Source: Deltaproteobacteria bacterium (GTDB lineage: Bacteria; Myxococcota_A; UBA9160; UBA6930). Taken from it: 64,000 nt of DNA. Location of the stretch: assembly GCA_028817435.1 (NCBI GenBank), contig JAPPPQ010000005.1, positions 67,408-131,407 of the forward strand, given 5' to 3'. Below are positions 1 through 8,123 of this stretch, one piece after another. Position 1 is the stretch's first letter. The number at the start of each line of letters is the position of its first letter. The notes beneath the pieces were generated by a model that was not told the origin of the DNA, did no database searches, and saw nothing but the letters and a program-made list of their open reading frames with translations. The position numbers and the translations under genes are program-made.

Positions 1-830
1 ACCATCATCGCCAGGTTGGTCTTGCCGCAGGCCGAGGGAAAAGCCGCCGCCACATAGCGCACCTCGCCCGCCGGATTCGTGAGCTTCAGCACCAGCATAT
101 GCTCGGCCAGCCAGCCCCCCGCCCGCGCCATGGTCGAGGCGATGCGCAGCGCGAAGCACTTTTTGCCGAGCAGCGCGTTGCCGCCGTAGCCCGATCCGTA
201 GGACCAAATTTCCCGGCTCTCGGGGAAGTGCACGATGAACTTGTTTTCGGCGTTGCAGGGCCAGGGGACATCGCGGCTGCCGGGCGCGAGCGGCGCGCCC
301 AGCGAGTGCACGCAGGGCACGAAATCGCCGTCGGCCCCGAGCACATCCAGCGCCCCCTGCCCCATGCGCGTCATAATGCGCATACTCGCCGCCACATAGG
401 CAGAGTCTGTGAGCTGCACGCCAATGTGCGCGATGCGCGAACCCAGGGGGCCCATCGAAAAGGGCACCACGAACATGGTCCGCCCGCGCATGGCGCCGCG
501 GTAGAGCCGCCGCATTTCCGCGCGCATTTCTGCGGGCGCGCGCCAGTTGTTGGTGGGGCCTGCGTCCTGCTCGTTCCCGCAGCAGATGAAGGTGCGGTCC
601 TCCACCCGCGCCACATCTCCGGGATCCGAGCGCGCCAGAAAGGAGCCGGGGCGCTTCTGCGGATTCAGCGGCAGCAGCGTGCCCGCCTTCACCAGCCGGT
701 CTGTGAGGCGGCGGAATTCGCCCTCCGATCCGTCACACCACTCCACTGCCTCGGGCCTGAGAAGCTGCGCCCATTCCTCCACCCACGCATGCAGTTTCTC
801 ATTGCGAAGGGCCGCCGGCTTTGTGCTCAC
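1..830 (-). CDS. pckG: Phosphoenolpyruvate carboxykinase (GTP), N-terminal part; gene runs off the window
   Basis: This is the N-terminal 276 residues of GTP-dependent PEP carboxykinase, the cytosolic gluconeogenic enzyme that converts oxaloacetate and GTP to PEP, CO2 and GDP. The protein opens with the family-typical stretch [19 protein letters not shown] and ends at the window edge in the kinase loop ([12 protein letters not shown]), which carries the conserved Cys and Lys of the GTP class. The GTG start at 830 follows AAAGGAGG at a good distance. The C-terminal half lies outside the window. A weak -10 (TATTGT, 898-903 on the minus strand) may serve it. Between it and the upstream nadE is a GC hairpin at about 921-935. 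The GTP-type identification is secure because the ATP-type enzyme has a different sequence. Confidence 0.93.
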   Translation of the reverse strand, partial: MSTKPAALRNEKLHAWVEEWAQLLRPEAVEWCDGSEGEFRRLTDRLVKAGTLLPLNPQKRPGSFLARSDPGDVARVEDRTFICCGNEQDAGPTNNWRAPAEMRAEMRRLYRGAMRGRTMFVVPFSMGPLGSRIAHIGVQLTDSAYVAASMRIMTRMGQGALDVLGADGDFVPCVHSLGAPLAPGSRDVPWPCNAENKFIVHFPESREIWSYGSGYGGNALLGKKCFALRIASTMARAGGWLAEHMLVLKLTNPAGEVRYVAAAFPSACGKTNLAMM

Positions 831-961
831 GCTCTCGCCTCCTTTGCTGAAAAATCCGCCTGCACAAAAATGGCGGATGCCCCGGAGCGGGGCGCGGACA
901 ATACCACAGGGCTCATGGAAGCGCCCCGGGGGCGCCCCGCCCGGCCCCGCCGCGCCGCCGC

Positions 962-2656
962 TCACAGCGCGTAGCGGTGCACGATGGGCAGGCGGCGGCC
1001 CGCGCCGAATGCCTTGGGCGAAACCCGCAGCACCAGCGGCGCCTGGCGGCGCTTGTATTCGCTCTGGTCCAGCCGCCGCACAATGCCGGCGATGGCCTCG
1101 GGGGTGGCGGCCGGGCCCGGCTCCCGCGCCAGCGCCTCGGCAATGCCCGCCGCGCCGCGCCCCCGCTCAATGGCCTGTTCGAGCACCGCATCGAGCAGCT
1201 CGTAGGGCGGCAGGTCGTCGGTGTCGAGTTGGCCGGGCGCGAGCTCTGCCGAAGGCGGCTTGGCGATGGTGCTCTCGGGAATGCACTCGCCCGCGCGGTT
1301 CGCCCGGCGCGCCAGCGCATAGACATCGCGCTTGAAGACATCGCCCAGCACCGCCAGCCCTCCCACGGTGTCGCCGTAGAGCGTGCAGTAGCCCAGCGAA
1401 AGTTCGCTCTTGTTGCCCGTGGCCAGCACCAGCCGCCCCTCGGCGTTGGATACCGCCATCAAAATGGCGCCGCGAATGCGCGACTGAATGTTCTGCTGCG
1501 CAATGCCGTAATCCTCGCGCGCGCCGAAGAGCCCGGCAAAGAGCGCGCGGTATTCCCGGTAGAGCGGGCGAATGTCGGCCTCGCGCACCTCAATGCCGAG
1601 GCCGCGGCCCAGCGCATGGGCGTCGCGCAGGCTGTGCTGCGAAGAAAACGGGCCGGGCATGGCGACGCCCAGCACGCCTTCGGGACCCAGCGCGCGCACC
1701 GCCAGCCAGGCGGTTACAGCCGAATCAATGCCGCCCGATAGTCCCACGACTGCGCCGGGCCGCAGCCCCTGTTTGTGAAAGTAATCGCGAATGCCGAGAA
1801 CCAGCGCGGATTCGAGTTGCGCCTCGGGTTCCGGATCGCAGACGCCGCCGGGCTGCAACGCGGGGGCCGATTCGAGATCGGCGATTTCGAGGGCGGGCTC
1901 GAAGAGCGGCAGCGATGCGCGCAAGCGCCCCGCCGCATCCACCGCAAAGGATGCGCCGTCAAAAATCAACTCGTCGTTGCCGCCCACCTGGTTGGCGAAG
2001 ATCACCGGCACGCGGCAGCGCGCGGCGAGTTCGCAGAATATGCGGCGGCGCTCTGCAGAGCGCCCGGCGTGCCAGGGCGAGGCCGAGAGATTCAGAATCA
2101 AATCCGCACCGGCGGCGGCCAGCTCCGCCACCGGATCGGCGTGGCCGCGGTAACCCAGTTCGCAGGCCCAGGCGTCCTCGCAGACGCTGAGTCCAATCTG
2201 CAGGCCGTTCAGCTCCACCAGCTTGCGGTGAGACGCCGCGGCGAAGTAGCGCTTCTCGTCGAAGACATCGTAGGTGGGCAGCAGCGATTTGGGCTGCACC
2301 GCGCGGCGCGCGCCGCCGGCCAGCAGCACGGCGGCGTTGTGAAGCGCGGCGCGCTGCGGCGGCGCGTCCTTCACCGGCAGCGCCGCGCCCAGCGCCAGCG
2401 GAATGCGCCGGGAGACGCCGGCCAATGCCTCGAGGGCGCGCAGTTGGTCGCGCACAAATCCCTCGCGCTCGAGCAGATCCATGGGCGGATAGCCGGTCAG
2501 CGCCAGCTCGGGAAACACCACCAGCCCGGCGCCGGCCTGCGCGGCGCGCAGCGCAAACTCCTCGATGAGGCGGCGGTTGCCCGCCAGGTCGCCCACCGTG
2601 GGGTTCAGTTGCGCAATGGCGATTTTCCAAGCGCCCGCCCGCGACGGCGCGCTCAC
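962..2656 (-). CDS. nadE: Glutamine-dependent NAD+ synthetase
   Basis: This 564-residue two-domain enzyme makes NAD+ from deamido-NAD+ with ammonia released from glutamine. The N-terminal nitrilase-type glutaminase (about 10-260) shows the Glu ([12 protein letters not shown]), Lys ([16 protein letters not shown]) and Cys (LSVCEDAW) triad. The C-terminal N-type ATP pyrophosphatase domain (from about 290) has the P-loop [13 protein letters not shown] and the ATGNKSE motif. Length matches the glutamine-dependent bacterial class. The GTG start at 2656 overlaps the stop of the upstream MaoC-like gene by 4 nt (GTGA), so the two are probably translated together. Confidence 0.95.
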   Translation of the reverse strand: MSAPSRAGAWKIAIAQLNPTVGDLAGNRRLIEEFALRAAQAGAGLVVFPELALTGYPPMDLLEREGFVRDQLRALEALAGVSRRIPLALGAALPVKDAPPQRAALHNAAVLLAGGARRAVQPKSLLPTYDVFDEKRYFAAASHRKLVELNGLQIGLSVCEDAWACELGYRGHADPVAELAAAGADLILNLSASPWHAGRSAERRRIFCELAARCRVPVIFANQVGGNDELIFDGASFAVDAAGRLRASLPLFEPALEIADLESAPALQPGGVCDPEPEAQLESALVLGIRDYFHKQGLRPGAVVGLSGGIDSAVTAWLAVRALGPEGVLGVAMPGPFSSQHSLRDAHALGRGLGIEVREADIRPLYREYRALFAGLFGAREDYGIAQQNIQSRIRGAILMAVSNAEGRLVLATGNKSELSLGYCTLYGDTVGGLAVLGDVFKRDVYALARRANRAGECIPESTIAKPPSAELAPGQLDTDDLPPYELLDAVLEQAIERGRGAAGIAEALAREPGPAATPEAIAGIVRRLDQSEYKRRQAPLVLRVSPKAFGAGRRLPIVHRYAL

Positions 2657-3114
2657 GGGTAGCAGGCCAACAGCACTTCGCCGAGAGCCGCGGGGCGGCG
2701 CCGCCCCTCAATCTCGAAACGCACGCCGAAGCGCACCCGCGCGCCGCCACCCGGCAACGCGCGCACCGCCAAAACCTCAATATGCATGCGAATGCGGTCG
2801 CCGCAGCGAACCGGCTCGCGCAAACGCAACCGCTCCACCCCCGGGTTCACCAGCATGCGCGCCTCGATCTTCACGATCTGCGCCAGCAGCATCGGCATCA
2901 GCGACATGGTGAGATAGCCATGGGCGATGGTGGTGCCGAAGGGCGACTCGCGCCGGGCGCGCTGCGCATCGGTGTGAATCCACTGGCGGTCGCCCGTGGC
3001 CTCGGCGAAGCGGTCAATGCGCTCCTGGGTGATTTCGAGCCAATCCGAAACGCCGAGCATTTGGCCGCTGAGCGACTCGAAATCGGCGGGGTTGGTGACG
3101 CGGGGGTTCGCCAT
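2653..3114 (-). CDS. MaoC-like (R)-specific enoyl-CoA hydratase
   Basis: This 153-residue single hot-dog-fold protein belongs to the MaoC/(R)-hydratase family, which hydrates enoyl-CoA to (R)-3-hydroxyacyl-CoA. The catalytic Asp and His lie in the typical segment ATGDRQWIHTD, followed by FGTTIAHGYLTMSLMP. I took the ATG at 3114 as start because the family begins with about 20 residues before the first helix. The open frame continues far upstream, but that extension has no family character. No clear Shine-Dalgarno precedes it. A possible -10 (TACATT, minus strand 3184-3189) lies about 70 nt upstream. It is the first gene of a two-gene unit with nadE. Confidence 0.85.
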   Translation of the reverse strand: MANPRVTNPADFESLSGQMLGVSDWLEITQERIDRFAEATGDRQWIHTDAQRARRESPFGTTIAHGYLTMSLMPMLLAQIVKIEARMLVNPGVERLRLREPVRCGDRIRMHIEVLAVRALPGGGARVRFGVRFEIEGRRRPAALGEVLLACYP

Positions 3115-3243
3115 GGAAGGGAGCCGTTGCGATTGGGCGGCTGGGGCTGTGGAGCCTGTGGGAGGTTTGGCCTGAGGCAGCGGAATGTAGCGGGCCGGGC
3201 CGGCGCGGGCGAAACTGCGGGCCGCTGAGGGGAGGCGGACGAT

Positions 3244-4074
3244 TTGGCGCAACGGGCGCAGCGCATCGGCGTGCTCCTGCGCCCTGCGGGCGAGCCCGCC
3301 GGGGTGCTGGCGCTGGCGCGGCGGGCGGAATCGCTGGGGCTCGGCATCGCGGCCGTGGCGGCCCCCGGCGGCGCGCCGGCCGCGCTGCCGCTGTGCGCGG
3401 CGCTGGCGGCCGCAACCCGGCGCATCGCCGTGGCCAGCTTCGGCCTGCCGCTGGCCGCGCATCATCCGCTGCGCGTGGCCGAGGACGCCGCCACGCTGGA
3501 CGGCATTTCGGAGGGGCGCTTCGAGCTCGGCCTCGACTCCGGCGCAGCGCCGGGCGCGCCGGAAGAATTGGCGGCGCGCTTTGCCGAAGCCGTGGAGATT
3601 TTGCGGCAGGCCTGGAGCGCAGAGCCCGTGGATTTCGCCGGACGCCACTTCCGCTGTGCTGGCGTCGAGGTTCACCCGAAGCCCGCCCGCCCCGGCGGCC
3701 CGCCGCTCTGGGCGAGCGCGGACAGCGAAGCCGCCATGGCCTGCGCAGCGCGCCTCGGCCTGGGGCTGGCACTGCGCGCCGGCGCCGATCCCGCTCCCTA
3801 TCTCAATGCGCACGCGGCAGCGCGCGCTGCCGAAACGCGCGCGGGCGAAGCAGGCGCGGGCGGGCGCGGCGCTACGCACGCGGCGGTGCGAGAGAGCGGG
3901 GCGCTGCCGGGTGGGGGCGCTGCGCCGCGGCTGGCGTGGATCGGCGCGGCTTCCGAAGTCGCCCATGCCCTCGGCCATTGGGCGGGCAGAGGCGCCGAAC
4001 TCGAGGGCTGGGTGGAGGCGCGCAGACCCGCCGATCTGGAAGCCGCCGCGCGGCTGGCCGCGCACCCCGGCTGA
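3244..4074 (+). CDS. Luciferase-like (LLM class) flavin-dependent oxidoreductase
   Basis: This 276-residue protein has the bacterial-luciferase TIM-barrel signature: LRPAGEPAGVLALARRAESLGL at the N-terminus, then HHPLRVAEDAATLDGISEGRFELGLDSG and a later segment KPARPGGPPLWASADSEAAM. Family members use reduced FMN or F420 to oxidise small organic substrates. The substrate cannot be read from sequence. The TTG start at 3244 is preceded by GGGGAGG at good spacing. It stands alone and is transcribed away from the MaoC-nadE unit. The protein is shorter than many family members, and its C-terminal third is alanine- and glycine-rich and poorly diagnostic. Confidence 0.75.
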   Translation: MAQRAQRIGVLLRPAGEPAGVLALARRAESLGLGIAAVAAPGGAPAALPLCAALAAATRRIAVASFGLPLAAHHPLRVAEDAATLDGISEGRFELGLDSGAAPGAPEELAARFAEAVEILRQAWSAEPVDFAGRHFRCAGVEVHPKPARPGGPPLWASADSEAAMACAARLGLGLALRAGADPAPYLNAHAAARAAETRAGEAGAGGRGATHAAVRESGALPGGGAAPRLAWIGAASEVAHALGHWAGRGAELEGWVEARRPADLEAAARLAAHPG

Positions 4075-4075
4075 G

Positions 4076-4396
4076 TCAGCCCGCCCTGGAATCTGCGGAT
4101 GCCGCGGCGGCGTAGCGATCCATCGCAGCCGCCATGTCAATATCGCGCTTGGTCACGCCGCCGGCGTCGTGGGTATGCAGCGCAACCGAAACCCGGTTCC
4201 AGATATTGCGCCATTCGGGGTGGTGATCCATGCGCTCGGCCAGCAGGGCCACCCGCGCCATCCAGCCGAATGCGGCGTTGAAATCGCCGAAGCGAAACTC
4301 CTTTTGCAGCTTGCCGCCGCCGAGCTTCCAGCCCGGCAAATCGTCCAGGGCGCGGCGCAGCGCCTCGCCCGCCAGCAGCACCGGGGCCGTGCGCAT
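4076..4396 (-). CDS. phhB: Pterin-4a-carbinolamine dehydratase
   Basis: This 106-residue protein matches the PCD/DCoH family in size and motifs. The active-site block ERMDHHPEWRNIWNRV carries the two His and the Pro-Glu-Trp, and THDAGGVTKRDIDMA closes the domain. The family dehydrates 4a-hydroxytetrahydropterin after aromatic amino-acid hydroxylation. It has also been linked to molybdopterin-related pterin recycling, but no hydroxylase gene is visible here. The ATG at 4396 was chosen because the frame continues upstream into the neighbouring gene, whose stop codon ends only 2 nt away. The two are very likely co-transcribed. Confidence 0.9.
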   Translation of the reverse strand: MRTAPVLLAGEALRRALDDLPGWKLGGGKLQKEFRFGDFNAAFGWMARVALLAERMDHHPEWRNIWNRVSVALHTHDAGGVTKRDIDMAAAMDRYAAAASADSRAG

Positions 4397-4398
4397 TT

Positions 4399-5802
4399 TC
4401 AGGAGCGCCCCGCCGCGGGCTCGTGAATGGCCTTCACAAAGGCATCGAAGAGCGCGCGGCGAATGCTGGCGCGGTCTGCGCGCCCGTAGATTTTGCGGAA
4501 CGCGCGCAGCGGAATGATGCCCTTCGCCATGGAGCGGTGGCCGCCGCCCGCGCCCAGCCCCTCGACCACCGCGCGCACCACCTCGCCCGCGGCGCGCACA
4601 TAGCCCACATTGCGCACCGAAAAAACCAGGTCGCGGCCGACGATGCCGGCGGCAATGGCCCACTCCGCATCCTCGGCCTGCAGGCCCAGCTCGGCCACCT
4701 GCGGAATCACATCTTCGCGCACGCGGCCCAGCACCAGCAGGTGAATGCCCTCCGAAACCCGCGTGCGCGAAAGCGCGCGGCCCAGGGCGCGCAACCCGTC
4801 GGGCGGCAGCGCGGGGCGCTCAATGCGCCGCAGCAGCGCCGGGCTGTGGCAGGCGTGCAGCGCCGCAAAAGCCCGCATATCGGCGGAACTGGTGTCGCGC
4901 CCGAACAATCGCGTATCGCTCTTGATGCCGTAGAGCAGCGCGGTGGCGAAGCGCGGCTGAATTTCGAGTCCCGAGGCCTGCAGATACTCGGTGAGGATGG
5001 TGGCGGTGGCGCCGTAGGCGGGGCGAATGTCGCGCAGCATCGCGTCGTAGCCGCTGCGCTCCGGGTGATGATCAATCACCACATCCACCGAGAGCACGCG
5101 GGGGGGCGGGCTCTCGCCAAACACATTGGGCTGCACATCCACCAGCGCGAGGCCGTCAAACTCGTCGAGCTCCTCGGGCGCAATCACCCGCACCTCAATG
5201 CCAAGCGCCTGCACCATGGCCTGGTTTTCGGGGCGCATGACATGGCCAAAAGAAATGAGCGGCGCGGTGGGCGCCTTGCGCCCCAGCAGCGCGCGCAGCG
5301 CCAGGCCCGCGCCAATGCCGTCGGGATCCGGATCGGGCTGCAGCAGAATGCCGATCTTCTCGCGGCTGTTGAGCAACTCGTGCAGGCGCACCACCCGGCG
5401 CAGATTGCCGAGGTGCGCGAACTCGTGGTCCACATCGTCGCGGAAATGCGTGCGCAGTCCGGTGCGGCGCAGGCAGGGGTGGTCGGGCAGGTCGTCCTCG
5501 CCGAGGCGATCCGACATCACCAGCACCGGCGCGTTCGGCGCGGCCGCGCGCAGCGCCGCCACCGCGGCGCGCACAAAAGGCCCGTGGTCCGACACCAGCG
5601 CGAACTCGTGCTCGGCGCGGGGCTCGAGCTTGGCAATGGTCTCCGGCACGAGCCCGCCGGACAGCACGCGAAAGCCCGGCGGGCGCGCGCGGGTCTCGTC
5701 CTCGCGCGGAACCCAGGTCAGCTCCTCGCTCTCGCTCGCGCCAATGCGCGCCCAGAGCCGCGCCAGTTCCGCGCCGTCGCAGACAATGACTCGATTCGCC
5801 AC
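4399..5802 (-). CDS. DHH-family phosphoesterase (NrnA/RecJ-like) with N-terminal extra domain
   Basis: This 467-residue protein has an N-terminal segment of about 130 residues that resembles a nucleotide-binding or Rossmann-like module (VIVCDGAEL, ALVSDHGPFVRAAVAAL). A DHH phosphoesterase core follows: QPDPDPDGIGAGLAL, ALVDVQ, IDHHPERSG. A DHHA1 domain with GAGGGHRSMAKG ends the protein. Such enzymes hydrolyse nano-RNA, cyclic dinucleotides or pAp using Mn2+. The actual substrate is not evident. The GTG at 5802 is the probable start: TAGACT lies 10 nt upstream and there is no Shine-Dalgarno, so the mRNA may have almost no leader. The open frame continues further upstream in low-GC sequence that belongs to a different gene. 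Confidence 0.82.
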   Translation of the reverse strand: MANRVIVCDGAELARLWARIGASESEELTWVPREDETRARPPGFRVLSGGLVPETIAKLEPRAEHEFALVSDHGPFVRAAVAALRAAAPNAPVLVMSDRLGEDDLPDHPCLRRTGLRTHFRDDVDHEFAHLGNLRRVVRLHELLNSREKIGILLQPDPDPDGIGAGLALRALLGRKAPTAPLISFGHVMRPENQAMVQALGIEVRVIAPEELDEFDGLALVDVQPNVFGESPPPRVLSVDVVIDHHPERSGYDAMLRDIRPAYGATATILTEYLQASGLEIQPRFATALLYGIKSDTRLFGRDTSSADMRAFAALHACHSPALLRRIERPALPPDGLRALGRALSRTRVSEGIHLLVLGRVREDVIPQVAELGLQAEDAEWAIAAGIVGRDLVFSVRNVGYVRAAGEVVRAVVEGLGAGGGHRSMAKGIIPLRAFRKIYGRADRASIRRALFDAFVKAIHEPAAGRS

Positions 5803-5846
5803 AACACCCCCGAGTCTAGCCGAAGCGCAACCCCGGCCGCGCCCCG

Positions 5847-6320
5847 TTATTCCCCCGGGGGCGCAACGCCCCCTCCCCCCTGCGGCGGGCGGGAGCCGCG
5901 GAATATCCATGCGTAGCAAAGATAAGTCCACGCCAGGTTGATCCCCCAAAACAGCACGCCGGAGAGCTCGCGGCCCAAAGCAGTGAATGAGAGAACATTT
6001 GCCATCCACCCCATCACTGCCACAAACAACCCAACGGCAAGCCTCCTTGCGTTCGCACTCGGAATCCATATATTCGTCGAAGCCGTTTCCGATGATTCTT
6101 TCACAAAGAAGCCGAGAAACAGCTTGCGGATCCAAATTCGCACAGTTGGCAGGACAGGAAGCGTAAGCCCAAGATGCATGGGAATCAAAAACAACATATG
6201 GAAAATCCAACCGTATATGGAAGCGATCTGATCCAAAGGTCCAAAGAGCATCTCGGTGACGGCCACCGAGAAGTGAAATGCAACGCTCGCAACGAAGATG
6301 AACATGAAAAACCACACCAT
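5847..6320 (-). CDS. Four-helix membrane protein, unknown function, low-GC
   Basis: I do not recognise this 157-residue protein. It starts MVWFFMFIFVASVAFHFSVAV and has about four hydrophobic segments (roughly 2-22, 40-60, 98-118 and 125-146), with a proline- and glycine-rich C-terminal tail. The ATG at 6320 was chosen over an upstream start because GAAGGAG precedes it at 7 nt. Codon use and base composition from about 5930 to 6320 are clearly more AT-rich than the flanks, while the C-terminal tail returns to local composition. That suggests a recently acquired gene whose 3' end runs into native sequence. Confidence 0.6.
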   Translation of the reverse strand: MVWFFMFIFVASVAFHFSVAVTEMLFGPLDQIASIYGWIFHMLFLIPMHLGLTLPVLPTVRIWIRKLFLGFFVKESSETASTNIWIPSANARRLAVGLFVAVMGWMANVLSFTALGRELSGVLFWGINLAWTYLCYAWIFRGSRPPQGGGGVAPPGE

Positions 6321-6389
6321 TGATGTCTCCTTCACTTGCTCCCCCAAGGGTGCAAAGCTACCTCCCCGCTGCCGCAGCCGCCTCCTTGG

Positions 6390-7286
6390 TTAGCGGCGCG
6401 GGGTTGCGCCGAAAGTTGTTTGCAGGCTGAGCGAGGCGTGGGTTTCGCTGCTGCTGGCCCAGGGGACGCGGACCTCCTGGCGGATGAGGCGCAGGTCCAG
6501 CGCGAAGTGCGAGACGCCCCGGCGGCGGGATTCGTCCGAGGGGTGCAGCGATACGGACAGGGCGCGGACGCGGCTGCGCTGCCAGCGCGCATAGCGCGTG
6601 CGGCTGGCGGAGAGCTCGAAGGCCAGATCAAAGCGCGGCGTGCGCTCGTTCCACGCAGCGCGCAGTCCCTGGGTTTGCCGCGCGCCAAAAACATCCCAGA
6701 AGCCGCGGTATTGCTGTTTGCCGTTGCCGAGCACCGGCCCCACTTCGATCAGCGCGCCGCCCGGCCCGCGAAACGCCAGCGCCGGCTGCAGTTGCCACGA
6801 ATCCGAATCCACCCAGGCGGAGCGGTAGCGGGTGGAAAAGCCGGCCAGAGCCAGGTGCAGATGCGGCAGGCGCGAAAGCGGCGTGGCCCAGGCCGAGCAA
6901 TTTGCATCGAAGGTGCGCGCCGAACTGCCCGCCCCAGGCAGGTGATGCAGCGAGGCGGCGCATTCCATCGCGCCCCGGCGGCCGAAGTTGCGCCAGATTT
7001 CCATGCGCGCGCTGGCGTCGCGCCGCGTGGCGACCTGCCTCGGCATGGCAGAGTGCATTGTGGAGCGCACCGTCACGCCGAGCAGCGCTCCCGAGGAGCT
7101 TCCCGAGATGAGCAGCTCGCGGCGCAGCGAGGAGGTGACGAAGCCGCCGCCGCTCTCCGCGCGGTGCAGATTCGTCCACGACGAGATTTCGGCGGCGGGC
7201 GCGCTTTGCGCCGCGCCTGCAACGGCCGCCGCGCAGCACAGCGCGGCGATTCCCCGCAGCCGCACCCGCGCGCGAAAGCTCTGCAT
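6390..7286 (-). CDS. Exported protein of unknown function, possibly an outer-membrane barrel
   Basis: This 298-residue protein begins with a signal peptide (MQSFRARVRLRGIAALCCA, with cleavage likely after AQSAPA). The mature part is full of short alternating hydrophobic and polar segments such as RRELLISGSSSGALLGVTV, RFDLAFELSASRTRYARW and HASLSLQTTFGA, which is the pattern of beta-strands in porin-like or autotransporter-like barrels. I cannot assign a family. The ATG at 7286 follows GGGAGG at the right distance; a second ATG at 7304 lacks a site. It is transcribed away from the tungsten cluster. Confidence 0.6.
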   Translation of the reverse strand: MQSFRARVRLRGIAALCCAAAVAGAAQSAPAAEISSWTNLHRAESGGGFVTSSLRRELLISGSSSGALLGVTVRSTMHSAMPRQVATRRDASARMEIWRNFGRRGAMECAASLHHLPGAGSSARTFDANCSAWATPLSRLPHLHLALAGFSTRYRSAWVDSDSWQLQPALAFRGPGGALIEVGPVLGNGKQQYRGFWDVFGARQTQGLRAAWNERTPRFDLAFELSASRTRYARWQRSRVRALSVSLHPSDESRRRGVSHFALDLRLIRQEVRVPWASSSETHASLSLQTTFGATPRR

Positions 7287-7783
7287 CGAGTTTTCCTCCC
7301 GCATTGCGGCGCAAGCCGCGCCACGGCAGCCCTCGAAAGCAGCTTCCGTGCCAAGCCCGATGCATTGCGCGCGCCGCGCATACGCAACCCGCGCGCAAAG
7401 CCCCCAAACGCCGCCCCCGCGCGCCCGCGCAACATCTCAACCGCGGCGCAGCCCCCGAAATCCGCAGCACCCCTGCACCAGCGCAAACAGCAAAACCGCT
7501 CCATCGTTCACGGCGCGGCAGGGAACAGGCGTTCACGAAGCCAGGCAGCGGCTTCTCCACGTCCGGCCCCGGCTGTTGCCCCGGCTCCGCCGCCATTCGC
7601 ACAGCCGGCCTCCCCCGCGCACAGCCGGCCCCGGCCCCGGGGCGCCGCGGGGCGCTGCGCGGGCGAGTTTCGCCCCCGGAAAAAGAGCCGCGAAAAATCG
7701 CCCCAAAATGGGGGTGGGGGCGCTATAATGGGGGGCGCGCCAGGGCGGGCGGAGTAGCCCGGCGGCGCGGCAGCGGAGGAAGC
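7287..7783. other. Non-coding intergenic region of about 500 nt
   Basis: This is the only stretch longer than 300 nt without a supportable gene. Open frames cross it on both strands, but they are compositional: they are rich in Pro, Arg and Ala and show no domain. The right end contains a perfect TATAAT (7724-7729) that fits as promoter of the MoaD-aldehyde oxidoreductase genes. I see no tRNA, riboswitch or mobile-element end. Confidence 0.5.
7724..7729 (+). promoter_or_regulatory. Consensus -10 box of the tungsten enzyme operon
   Basis: The hexamer is a perfect TATAAT followed by a run of G. No good -35 hexamer is visible 16-18 nt upstream. The predicted start site would be near 7736, leaving a leader of about 50 nt before the GTG at 7784. 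Confidence 0.5.
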
Positions 7784-8053
7784 GTGGCGAAGGTTCTGAT
7801 CCCGCCGCCCTACCGGGGGCCGACCCAGGGCGCAGGCGAGCTTGAGGTGGAGGGGCAGTGCGTGCGCGATTGCCTGCTGGAGGTGGAGCGCCGCTTCCCC
7901 GGCTTTTTGCCGCTGGTGGTGGATGCGAACGGCGCCCAGCACCGCTTCGTCAAGATTTTCCGCAACGGCGACCAGCTTACCGGCGACGCCCTGCAGCAGA
8001 GCGCCGCACCGGAAGACGAGATTGAAATCGTGTCCGCCATTGCCGGCGGCTGA
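7784..8053 (+). CDS. MoaD/ThiS-family sulfur carrier protein
   Basis: This 89-residue beta-grasp protein ends in the diagnostic Gly-Gly (SAIAGG), the residue that is thiocarboxylated to donate sulfur to molybdopterin. Internal segments such as VVDANGAQHRFVKIFRNGDQL and EDEIEIVSAIAGG fit archaeal-type MoaD/SAMP proteins found next to tungsten oxidoreductases. The GTG at 7784 follows CGGAGG; the open frame continues upstream without family similarity. Its position 70 nt before the aldehyde ferredoxin oxidoreductase suggests a dedicated carrier for that cofactor. Confidence 0.88.
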   Translation: MAKVLIPPPYRGPTQGAGELEVEGQCVRDCLLEVERRFPGFLPLVVDANGAQHRFVKIFRNGDQLTGDALQQSAAPEDEIEIVSAIAGG

Positions 8054-8123
8054 GCACGAGACAAACCGATCCAACTGACGCGGGCGCGCCCCGCGCAAAA
8101 CGCAGCAGCAGGAGGAACAAACC

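Noticed and set aside
7305-7783. Several open frames in the 500-nt intergenic gap
   Set aside because: They are Pro/Arg/Ala-rich, overlap each other in many frames and show no motif or ribosome site.
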